Positions 44,339 to 51,693 of a stretch of DNA of 64,000 bases are shown here, piece by piece (positions within the stretch are counted from its first letter, which is position 1; every line of letters starts with the position of its first letter). Made by a program: the position numbers and the translations under genes. This DNA is from Kribbella sp. NBC_00382 (GTDB lineage Bacteria; Actinomycetota; Actinomycetes; Propionibacteriales; Kribbellaceae): contig NZ_CP107954.1 in assembly GCF_036067295.1 (NCBI RefSeq), positions 1,116,001 to 1,180,000 of the forward strand. The letters run 5' to 3'. Under the pieces are notes generated by a model. The model searched no databases and had not been told where the DNA came from. It worked only from the letters and a program-made list of their open reading frames with translations.

Positions 44339-44862
44339 GAAGGTTCTCCCCCACTCACCAACAGGGCGACGGCGGTGTCGCCCTGACTTGCCTGTTCCAC
44401 GAGCACGACCAGCACCTGGTCCGCGTCCCCGTCCGCGATCAGCAGCGCGGCCTGGTCGAAGCCGGCCTGCCGCGGATCACCCGGCGGATTGAGGCAGACG
44501 ACCGGCCCGTGCAGTCCCCAGCGCGCGGCGACGTACCCGGCCACGCTGTTCGGGACCGACTGGAAGAAGTACAACGGCCCGACTCGCTTGCCATCGGCAA
44601 CGAGTGACCGGACCTGCTCGGCCGACTCCCGGTCACCGGTTCGGCTGACCAGCACGATGCCGACCTTTTCCCCTTGTTTTGCAGCCACTTCGCCGTACAA
44701 AGACTGCAGGCAACGATCGGCGACGACGGCCACCAACGGGCTGAACGTCGACCCGATGAAGCCCGGCAACGCCGGCGGACCTGCCAGCGCGTCGTCACCC
44801 GGCTGCGGCCAGTGACTGTCCGTAACCACGCGGAGTTCGGGAATCTCGACCAGATCGCTCAT
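44335..44862 (-). CDS. stand-alone ketosynthase N-terminal-like protein (Ketoacyl-synt_2 type)
   Basis: A 175-residue protein resembling only the N-terminal half of a ketosynthase or chain-length factor. GFIGSTFSPLVAVVADRCL and FFQSVPNSVAGYVAARWGL-GPVV match the family core before the active-site region; no catalytic Cys or His pair is present. Similar short proteins accompany aryl-polyene-type and other type II KS sets. It probably has a structural or chain-length role with the two KS proteins. Start and stop overlaps on both sides (ATGA) show that it is an intact reading frame, not a fragment. Confidence 0.72.
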   Translation of the reverse strand: MSDLVEIPELRVVTDSHWPQPGDDALAGPPALPGFIGSTFSPLVAVVADRCLQSLYGEVAAKQGEKVGIVLVSRTGDRESAEQVRSLVADGKRVGPLYFFQSVPNSVAGYVAARWGLHGPVVCLNPPGDPRQAGFDQAALLIADGDADQVLVVLVEQASQGDTAVALLVSGGEPS

Positions 44863-45887
44863 CCAGCACGCACCAGCAAGGCCGTGTTGGCGCCCCCGAA
44901 GGCAGCATTCAGCGTCAGCCCGTACTGCGCTGTCGCAGGCCGCGGCGCATCGAGGATCAGGTCCAGCGGGCACATCGGATCGACCTCGGTGAACCCCGCA
45001 TTGACCGGAAGCTTCCCCGCGCGCAACGCCAGTACCGTCATCACAAGCTCAAGCAGACCCGAAGCCTCCAGCGCGTGCCCATGCACCGACTTCGTCGAGC
45101 TGACCGGTACGTCCGTCGGAAACACCGACCGGATCGCGGCCGCCTCGGACGCGTCGCTGAAGATCGTCCCGGTGGCGTTCGCGTTGATGTAGCCGACAAC
45201 GTCGGAAGGCAACTCCGCCTTGCGCAACGCAGCCTCGATCGCCGCCGCCAGTCCTTGCCCGTCCGGCGCGGGCTGGCAAGGGTGGTGCGCATCGCCGGCT
45301 CGTCCCCAGCCCGCGATCTCGGCCTGGCCATCTCCTCGTTGCAGGACGACCGCGACGACGGCGTCGCCGAGCAGGAGTCCTCTGCGATCGAGGCTGAACG
45401 GCCGGACCGTACTGTCGTCCGTCAACGCCCGGCCCGCGTCGAACAGGGCGAACTGGTCCGGCTCGACCAGATAGCCCGCCGCCACGACGATCCGCTCCGC
45501 ATAGCCGTAGCGGATCAGCGCGGCCGCGTCGGCGACCGCAGTACTGGCTGAGACGCAGGCGCTGGTGTAGATCTTCGCGGCTCTGGTCGCCAGCCCGCGG
45601 ACGCCGGAGCGACCGTGTACTGCGAGGAACAACGGCGTCGTCGCCCGCTGCGCCGGAGTCAACCCCGCGTCGGCGCAGGCGTCGATGACCGCGTCGAGCA
45701 GTTCTTCCTCCAGCGACCGGACGTCGACGGCCGTGGCCGCACGGGTCGCCCGGCGGTTCGAGGTGTCGAACCGCCGTACCTCACCGAAAGCTGACGCACC
45801 GGGAAGGGCCGCGGCCAGTTGCGCCTCGGCACCACGGCCGAGCGCGCTCAGGACGGAGAAGCCCGTGATGGAGACCTGGTCAGACAT
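44859..45887 (-). CDS. atypical ketosynthase / chain-length-factor-like protein (Cys-Asn-His)
   Basis: A 342-residue KS-fold protein, shorter than FabF (about 410). The nucleophile Cys111 is present (YTSACVSAST), but the first catalytic His is Asn237 (INANATGTIFSD instead of NAHGTST). The second, His271, is kept (STKSVHGHALE). The missing N-terminal loops and Asn substitution argue against ordinary decarboxylative condensation. It may be a chain-length partner of the canonical KS or an acyltransfer or esterification catalyst. Overlaps acp2 by 8 bp. Confidence 0.82.
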   Translation of the reverse strand: MSDQVSITGFSVLSALGRGAEAQLAAALPGASAFGEVRRFDTSNRRATRAATAVDVRSLEEELLDAVIDACADAGLTPAQRATTPLFLAVHGRSGVRGLATRAAKIYTSACVSASTAVADAAALIRYGYAERIVVAAGYLVEPDQFALFDAGRALTDDSTVRPFSLDRRGLLLGDAVVAVVLQRGDGQAEIAGWGRAGDAHHPCQPAPDGQGLAAAIEAALRKAELPSDVVGYINANATGTIFSDASEAAAIRSVFPTDVPVSSTKSVHGHALEASGLLELVMTVLALRAGKLPVNAGFTEVDPMCPLDLILDAPRPATAQYGLTLNAAFGGANTALLVRAG

Positions 45888-46143
45888 GACTCTTCAGCGC
45901 TTCCGCCAGCACGGTGACGGCGTCGTCGATCGTCCTGATCCGGTCCAGCTGGTCGTCGTCCAGCTCCAGGTCGTAGCGCTGCTCGACCTGGTGCACGAGC
46001 CAGGCCAGCTCCATCGAATCGATCCGTTCCCGGACCTCGCCAGGTTGGCGATCACCCAGCGCAGCCAGCCAGTCGACGATCTCGGCCCTACCGGGCGGGG
46101 GCTGAGCTGCAGGTTGGACCGAAGGCTGGGGAATGCTGCTCAT
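45880..46143 (-). CDS. acyl carrier protein 2
   Basis: An 87-residue carrier protein. The phosphopantetheine site is Ser in RIDSMELAWLV, followed by the acidic helix II/III region (DLELDDDQLDRIRTIDD). The first 18 residues are Pro/Gln-rich and likely disordered. Start shares a base with the acp1 stop (TGATG). The DSME motif differs from acp1 (DLES), suggesting separate partners. Confidence 0.87.
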   Translation of the reverse strand: MSSIPQPSVQPAAQPPPGRAEIVDWLAALGDRQPGEVRERIDSMELAWLVHQVEQRYDLELDDDQLDRIRTIDDAVTVLAEALKSHV

Positions 46144-46397
46144 CAGACCTGCTGCGCTACCCGGCCGGCCACCGCGGTGGTGAACTCGCCGACGGTCATC
46201 AGGGCCAGCTCCTCGGACTCGTCGTCGGAGAACCGGACGCCGAACTTGTCCTCGACCCGGACCGACAGGTCGGCCAGCGCGAGCGACTCCAGGTCGACAC
46301 CGGCCGGGCCGAGCGTCGTCTCGTCGTCGATTCCCTCGACGTCGTAGTTCATGTCCTGCAGCTGCGCGATGACGAACTCGCGAACCTCTTCCCTCAT
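46143..46397 (-). CDS. acyl carrier protein 1
   Basis: An 84-residue ACP: MREEVREFVIAQLQ, then the modification site Ser in GVDLESLALADL, and a normal helix III-IV end. It is the first gene of the 14-gene leftward operon. Ribosome site AGGAAGAAGG lies about 8 nt upstream. Only 17 bp separate it from the divergent PPTase, too little for two ordinary promoters. Confidence 0.9.
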   Translation of the reverse strand: MREEVREFVIAQLQDMNYDVEGIDDETTLGPAGVDLESLALADLSVRVEDKFGVRFSDDESEELALMTVGEFTTAVAGRVAQQV

Positions 46398-46414
46398 CGG
46401 GATACCTTCTTCCT

Positions 46415-47104
46415 GTGATTCAGCGTCCGGGCACCGATCTGGCCCCCGTGCACGTCTGGCTGAAACCCGTCGAGCGCGACCAGCGATCCGCCGCTCACGC
46501 CCTGCTCCTCGACCTCGCCGGCACCCTGCTCACCAGCAGCAGCACCGGCACCGGCACCGGTATCGGCACCCCGGTACTGCGGCACGACGCCGCCGGTGCT
46601 CCCCACGTCGACCCGCTCGCGGTGAGCATCAGCCACAGCCAGCGCCTCGTCGCCGTCACCGCCGGACTGTCGGGCCCAGTCGGCATAGACCTCGAAGACC
46701 GCTACCCCCGACCCGTCAGCGCCCTCGCCCGCCGCTGGTTCACCCCGGCCGAGCTCGCCTGGATGCGGGTCCAGCCCGAAGAACTCGAGGCATTCCTGCA
46801 CCTCTGGACTGCGAAGGAAGCGATAGGCAAGGCTCTCGGCACCGGCCTCCGGAGTGGTGGCTTGCGCCGCCCCATCCCACTTCCCGCGCCCGGTGAGGGC
46901 GGGGGTGGCCCGCTGGTTGGTGGGCTTGTTGCTTCCGCGGAGCACCTCGTCCTGGCGCACGTTCCGGTGGCGGCCGACGCGGTGGTTGCTGTTGTCGTGC
47001 CGGTCGGTACTCCGGCCATCGAGGTTCTTGAGCATCACGGCGCCGCTTTGCGGAGTACCGCGGTGTCGCGGACCAGCTTCCCGGTGGTTGTCCGGGGCAA
47101 CTGA
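46415..47104 (+). CDS. Sfp-type 4'-phosphopantetheinyl transferase
   Basis: A 229-residue PPTase that would convert the cluster ACPs to holo form. Motifs: SISHS, VGIDLED (Mg-binding Asp/Glu) and LHLWTAKEAIGKALG (W-x-x-KEA). The N-terminal GTGTGIGTP repeat region is low complexity. The GTG start is 17 bp from acp1 on the other strand. The last 70 bp overlap the 3' end of the third AMP-ligase, which is transcribed towards it, so the gene is embedded antisense within the leftward biosynthetic series. Confidence 0.87.
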   Translation: MIQRPGTDLAPVHVWLKPVERDQRSAAHALLLDLAGTLLTSSSTGTGTGIGTPVLRHDAAGAPHVDPLAVSISHSQRLVAVTAGLSGPVGIDLEDRYPRPVSALARRWFTPAELAWMRVQPEELEAFLHLWTAKEAIGKALGTGLRSGGLRRPIPLPAPGEGGGGPLVGGLVASAEHLVLAHVPVAADAVVAVVVPVGTPAIEVLEHHGAALRSTAVSRTSFPVVVRGN

Positions 47105-48435
47105 GCGAGGACCCGGACACTGCGGGGACGCTTGTACGACGCCAGCAGCTGGGCGAGATCGGCCTCGATCCGCGCCACGTCGCGTTGCTCGTTGAGCTGC
47201 ACGTACGCCGTGATCGAACCGTCGTGGACAACGACGGCGGCCTCGATGCCGCGCAGCGTGTTCAGCGTGTACTCGACCTCGGTCAGGTCGACCTTCAGCC
47301 CACCGACCGACACCTGCGAATCCAGCCGCCCCTTGATCGAGACCAGGCCGGTCTCCGGGTCGATCACACCCGCATCCTTGGTGCGCAACCAGCCGTCGGC
47401 CCAGCGACTCGGATCCGACAACCCCAGGTACGGCGACTCCGGCCGACGGACGTGCAACTCCCCATCGACCGCCCGTACCTCGATCCCCGGTGCGGGCAGG
47501 ATCGCCGGCCGATGCGCGCCGAACAGATCGGTGCCGATGACCCCGACCTCGGTCATCCCGTACATGTTGCCGAGCGGCACCCCGTACTTGTCCTCGAAAG
47601 CACCTGAGATCGCCTTCGGCACCAGCTCGCCACCGGTCGTCATCCGCTTGAACTGCGGCAACCGCGGCGGCTCGTTGACCGAGGCAAGCAACCCGATGTG
47701 GAACGGCACGCCGAGCACCGTCGCCGGACTCTTCCCGCTCGCGATCGCGGCGACGATGGCGTCGCCGGTCAGCCGCGCGGGCGGGACCAGTTCGACACCG
47801 GCGTGCAGGCAATACATCAGCCCGCCCACCAGACCGAGCACATGGACCATCGACGGCAGCAGGATCACCCGCTCACCCCGCAACGGAACACCGTCGATCC
47901 GGGTGTACCGGTGCACCTCTTCGATCAGGTCCTCGGCGGTCCGGCCGATCACCTTCGACGGCCCGGTCGAGCCCGAACTGAGCTGGACCACGGCGTGCGC
48001 GGTGTTGGCCGGGTGACCCGAATAGCTGGCCACGGCGGTCTCGACGTCGACGAACGTGCGCAAGCCGGCCGGGACCGCTCCGTCAGGCGACACCACCACC
48101 TGCGGGACCAGCCGCTCGACCGCCCGGCGGACCTCGTAGTCGGTCAGCCGGTGATCCAGCAGGATCGCCTGCCCACCGAGCCGCCAGACCGCCAGCAAAT
48201 GCGTCACAAACGCCATTGACGGGGGTAACCGCAATGCGGCCGCCCCACCCGGGCGCAAACCCGATTCCGCCAATTCGGACTGCCGTTCCAGCACCAGCCG
48301 GCGCAGCATTCCACGATCAATTGGGGTAGGGAGTCTGAAACAGATGTCACTGGCCTCACCGGCCAGCAGCACCTCATCGACCCACTGGGCGCCCATAGTG
48401 GTTCCGGGCACCACGACAGTACCGTCCATGGTCAT
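47035..48435 (-). CDS. free-standing AMP-dependent ligase 3
   Basis: A 466-residue ANL enzyme, short at the N-terminus. A3 is the variant LSSGSTGPSK, A5 MYGMTEVG, A7-like WLRTKDAG (Lys in place of the usual Gly), A8 KGRLDSQVSVGG and A10 RTTTGKLVRD with the catalytic Lys. The pattern is close to amino-acid- or acyl-loading domains acting on separate carrier proteins. ATG at 48435 has GGAG 5 nt upstream. The sequence upstream of it (48436-48788) carries the probable promoter for the leftward biosynthetic genes. Confidence 0.88.
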   Translation of the reverse strand: MTMDGTVVVPGTTMGAQWVDEVLLAGEASDICFRLPTPIDRGMLRRLVLERQSELAESGLRPGGAAALRLPPSMAFVTHLLAVWRLGGQAILLDHRLTDYEVRRAVERLVPQVVVSPDGAVPAGLRTFVDVETAVASYSGHPANTAHAVVQLSSGSTGPSKVIGRTAEDLIEEVHRYTRIDGVPLRGERVILLPSMVHVLGLVGGLMYCLHAGVELVPPARLTGDAIVAAIASGKSPATVLGVPFHIGLLASVNEPPRLPQFKRMTTGGELVPKAISGAFEDKYGVPLGNMYGMTEVGVIGTDLFGAHRPAILPAPGIEVRAVDGELHVRRPESPYLGLSDPSRWADGWLRTKDAGVIDPETGLVSIKGRLDSQVSVGGLKVDLTEVEYTLNTLRGIEAAVVVHDGSITAYVQLNEQRDVARIEADLAQLLASYKRPRSVRVLAQLPRTTTGKLVRDTAVLRKAAP

Positions 48436-48788
48436 CCGAGCTCCGAGGTTGCCTTGAACACAAAGGATTCAGAGCACCAGAGCCCCCACCAAGGCTTGGC
48501 GATGACGTGACGATACGACAAGATCACGCACTCGGTCTACGGACCGAAAGTGACGGTTAGGATACCCTCGGCAACGTGTTCCAGATCGCTTTTCTTTCCG
48601 CCCCGAATGAGCGATGCTGCTCCGTTTTGCGAGCCCCGAAACTCAAACACTCCAACAGCAAGCAAACCGGACGAGGAGCATCGACCGGTTAGCTTTCACG
48701 TTCAATAACTCCCCTGCGAAGGGTTCCCCCCGGAGAATTCAAACTGTTGTTTTCCGTACTGTTCCAGAACGGCGGCAACCAAAATATT
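48436..48788. promoter_or_regulatory. 353-bp AT-richer intergenic region with operator-like palindrome
   Basis: This gap is clearly richer in A/T than its surroundings. It contains the inverted repeat TCGGTC-TACG-GACCGA (48534-48549), about 100 bp upstream of AMP-ligase 3, a size and symmetry typical of TetR/GntR-type operators. No gene with a ribosome site was found in it. It should hold the promoter of AMP-ligase 3 and perhaps of the whole leftward operon. Confidence 0.5.
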
Positions 48789-49787
48789 TCAGATTTTCCG
48801 CTGCCACTCCTCGGTCAGCTCGACCTCGCGGTAGCCGAGCCGCTCGTTGACCGCGTTCATCGCGGTGTTCTGCTCGGCGTTCCAGGTGTGCATCACGACC
48901 GGCGCGGTGTGCGTGCGCTGCAGTTCGAGATGGTTGCGGACCTTCAGCGCCAGCCCGAGCCGGTGCCCGCGATGGGCCGGCGCCACCAAGGTGCCCGACT
49001 GGAAGGCGTTGGCGGCGTCGTTGGCGGAGATGGTGAGCTCGGTCTGCCCGGCGAGCGTTCCGTCCGGCGCGATCGCGACGGTGACCCAGAAGCGGCGGCC
49101 CTGGGCCCGCGCCTGGCTCTCCCGGAACCGGATCCGGGCCGCGTCGTACACCTCGGCCTCGACCTCCAGCTCACCCATCGGCGCCTCGTCCAGGAAGGTG
49201 CCCTCGAGCTCGGCATACGCGTCGACCAGGTCGTCAGGGCAACGGTCCTGCCAGGTGACGAGGCGATAGTCACGATGGTGATCGGCCACCTCGGCCGCCA
49301 GTTCGTCCAGGAAGTTCTGCTCGAGCGGAAGGCGAAGGATCCGGTGCCGATCAGCGATCCCCACGGTCATACCGTGCGCCCGGACGAAGGCCTGGCCTGG
49401 CGTCTCGGTACCGAGCGGAGTGTGCACCATGGCATGCACGACCGTCCGCCCATGATGCGCGAGCCGCTCCTCGGCAACCTTCGCCAACGCAGTCCCGTAC
49501 CCCTGGCGGCGATGATCCGGTACGACACCGAGGTCGACGGAGGCGAGGTTGATGTTGTCCTTCTGCGGCAGATCGATCTGCAGGAACCCGGCGACCTGAC
49601 CACCCTCGTCCCGGGCGACCCAGAGCTCGCGATCGAAGTACGGCGATTCCAGAGTCACCGCCACCCGCATCTCCTCCAGCGACCACGGGACAGCAAACTC
49701 CCGGCCGGCCGTCGTCGCCTCCGCCATAGCGGCATGCCACGCGTCAAAGGCGGCCGGGTCGTGTGGGTCGATGCGCTCAGTAATCAC
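48789..49787 (-). CDS. two-domain GNAT acetyltransferase
   Basis: About 332 residues with two GNAT units. The first (about 1-150) has VVPDHRRQGYGTALAKV; the second (about 165-330) has VAPAHRGHRLGLALKVRN and the C-terminal NERLGYREVE. Tandem GNATs of this kind resemble mycothiol synthase-like or antibiotic N-acetyltransferases, but no specific substrate can be read. GTG at 49787 directly follows GGGAGG (zero spacing), and GTG at 49808 is an alternative, so the start is uncertain. It ends the murR-murQ gene series. Confidence 0.8.
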   Translation of the reverse strand: MITERIDPHDPAAFDAWHAAMAEATTAGREFAVPWSLEEMRVAVTLESPYFDRELWVARDEGGQVAGFLQIDLPQKDNINLASVDLGVVPDHRRQGYGTALAKVAEERLAHHGRTVVHAMVHTPLGTETPGQAFVRAHGMTVGIADRHRILRLPLEQNFLDELAAEVADHHRDYRLVTWQDRCPDDLVDAYAELEGTFLDEAPMGELEVEAEVYDAARIRFRESQARAQGRRFWVTVAIAPDGTLAGQTELTISANDAANAFQSGTLVAPAHRGHRLGLALKVRNHLELQRTHTAPVVMHTWNAEQNTAMNAVNERLGYREVELTEEWQRKI

Positions 49788-49829
49788 CCTCCCGAGAGTA
49801 GGGAGCACTGGATCACCGAGCGAACGGTT

Positions 49830-50723
49830 TTACGCAGACGCGCTGAGCAGCCCGAGGGCGACGGCTACGCGGCCGCCTGCCTGGGAGAGGGCCCGGCGGG
49901 CCTCTGGGATCGGCGAGCCGGTCAGGAGGTGGACCAGGGCCGGTTTGAGCTCGCCATCGGCTTCGGCGAGCGCGGCGGCGCAGGCTTCGGGGTCGGCGCC
50001 GGTCGCTTCGCCGAGGATGCGGAGCATGCGGCCGCGGAGCTTCTGGTTGGTGGCGACCATGTCGACCATCAGGTTGGACCAGGTGCGGCCGAGTTTGATC
50101 ATCAGCGTGGTCGAGAAGCTGTTCAGGATCAGCTTCTGGGCGGTACCGGCCTTCAGGCGGGTGGAGCCGGCGATGACCTCGGGGCCGGTGTCGGCGGCGA
50201 TCACGATGTCGGCCAGCGGGGCCAGCGGAGCCGAGGGGTTCGACGTCACCAGGGCTGTGGTCGCGCCGACCGCTCGGGCGGCTTTCAGAGCGCCGGCGAC
50301 GTACGGCGTACTGCCGGAGGCCGCGAGTCCGATGACGATGTCCCGGCCGGTGACCGAGGCAGCCTCGGCCGCTCCACCCTCCTCGGAGTCCTCGACGTTC
50401 TCGACCGCACGCAGCAGCGCCTCCATGCCACCGGCGTGGTGGGCCACCACCAGGTCGTCGGGGACGTGGAACGTGGGCAGGAGCTCGGCGGCGTCGAGGA
50501 CCGCGAGTCGCCCGGACGTACCGGCGCCGAAGTAGTGCACTCGGCCGCCGTTGCGGACGGCCTCAACGGCAGCGTCCACTGCCCGCGCCAGCTCAGGGAT
50601 CACCGCGGCGACTGCGCCGGCCACCCGGGCGTCCTCCGCGTTGACCATCCGGAGAATCTCGGTGGTGCCCACCGCATCGATCGCGAGCGTCCTGGGGTTG
50701 CGCTGCTCCGTGGGTGTGATCAC
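49830..50723 (-). CDS. murQ: N-acetylmuramic acid 6-phosphate etherase MurQ
   Basis: A 297-residue SIS-domain lyase that splits MurNAc-6-phosphate into GlcNAc-6-phosphate and lactate during wall recycling. Motifs: VHYFGAGTSGRLAVLDAAE, LAASGSTPYVAGALKAAR, the ALVTSNPSAPLA strand and EVIAGSTRLKAGTAQK. Length is normal. GTG start; 32 bp downstream of murR. No MurNAc kinase or PTS (murP) gene is adjacent, so the source of MurNAc-6-phosphate is not explained here. Confidence 0.95.
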   Translation of the reverse strand: MITPTEQRNPRTLAIDAVGTTEILRMVNAEDARVAGAVAAVIPELARAVDAAVEAVRNGGRVHYFGAGTSGRLAVLDAAELLPTFHVPDDLVVAHHAGGMEALLRAVENVEDSEEGGAAEAASVTGRDIVIGLAASGSTPYVAGALKAARAVGATTALVTSNPSAPLAPLADIVIAADTGPEVIAGSTRLKAGTAQKLILNSFSTTLMIKLGRTWSNLMVDMVATNQKLRGRMLRILGEATGADPEACAAALAEADGELKPALVHLLTGSPIPEARRALSQAGGRVAVALGLLSASA

Positions 50724-50755
50724 AGAATCGATGTTAGTTTTCTACTGAAGGATTT

Positions 50756-51658
50756 TCAATTCTGTTGATCATTGACAGACGTCTTCAGGCGGTGACCGCG
50801 GACCGCAGTAGCCGTCTCCTCGAGCGCCTTGCGGGCGTCCGGCAGTACCGACTGTGCCACGCCGATGAACAAACAGTCGATCACCATCAGCTGGACGATC
50901 CGGCTGGACATCGCGCCGGAGCGATAAGTCGTCTCGCGCGCGGCCGTGGTGAGGACAAGATCGGCGGTCCGGGCCAGCGGCGACCGGGGAAAGTTGGTCA
51001 CCGCGACCGTGGTGGCGCCGTGCTTGGCGGCCTCCTCGAGCGCCTCGACCACCTCGGCGGTCGTCCCGGTGTGGGAGATGCCGATTGCGACGTCTCCCTC
51101 ACCGAGAAGCGCGGCGCTGGTCAGCGCGACGTGCACGTCCGACCAGGCGAACGCGACCCGGCGGATCCGGTGCAGCTTCTGCTGCAGGTCGAGCGCGACG
51201 AACGCGCTCGCGCCGGTCCCGTACAGGTCGACCCGCGGCGCCTTGGCGACCGCGGCGACGACCTTGCCCAGCGACTCGATGTCGAGCTGCTGCGCGGTCT
51301 CCCGGACCGCCTTCTCGTCCGCGAAGGCGACCTTGCCGACGACGTCCGCGAGCGAGTCACCGGGCTCGATGTCGCCGCCGACCTCGGGCCGGATGTTCTC
51401 CGTGGCCGACTGAGCCGCCAACTGCAGGCGGAGCTGCGGATAGCCGGGGACGCCGATCTGCTTGCAGAACCGGATGACCGTGGTCTCCGAGGTGGAGGCC
51501 ACCTCGGCCAGTTCGGAGATCGTCATCGCCGCCACCCCGCCCGGGTCCGCGAGGACCGCGTTCGCCACCCGCTGCTCGGCCGGCGCCAGCGCGGGCATCA
51601 CCGCGCGGACCCGGACCAGCAGCGGCCCCGTGGGTTCTGGAGAGGTAACTGAAGTCAT
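50756..51658 (-). CDS. murR: RpiR-family transcriptional regulator MurR-like
   Basis: A 300-residue regulator: N-terminal RpiR helix-turn-helix (AVLADPGGVAAMTISELAEV, then SETTVIRFCKQIGVPGY) and C-terminal SIS sugar-phosphate domain (DLYGTGASAFVALDLQQKL; GISHTGTTAEVVEALEEA). Position directly before murQ and beside namZ/nagZ makes MurNAc-6-phosphate the likely effector. The 32-bp gap before murQ contains TGAAGGATTTTCA, an imperfect palindrome that could be an internal site. Confidence 0.9.
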   Translation of the reverse strand: MTSVTSPEPTGPLLVRVRAVMPALAPAEQRVANAVLADPGGVAAMTISELAEVASTSETTVIRFCKQIGVPGYPQLRLQLAAQSATENIRPEVGGDIEPGDSLADVVGKVAFADEKAVRETAQQLDIESLGKVVAAVAKAPRVDLYGTGASAFVALDLQQKLHRIRRVAFAWSDVHVALTSAALLGEGDVAIGISHTGTTAEVVEALEEAAKHGATTVAVTNFPRSPLARTADLVLTTAARETTYRSGAMSSRIVQLMVIDCLFIGVAQSVLPDARKALEETATAVRGHRLKTSVNDQQN

Positions 51659-51693
51659 GACGCCACCGTACGGCGATTAAGCACCGAGCGGGG

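Noticed and set aside
44335..44862. Pseudogene fragment of a ketosynthase
   Set aside because: The frame is intact, coupled by ATGA at both ends, and full-length for the known short KS N-terminal-like family.
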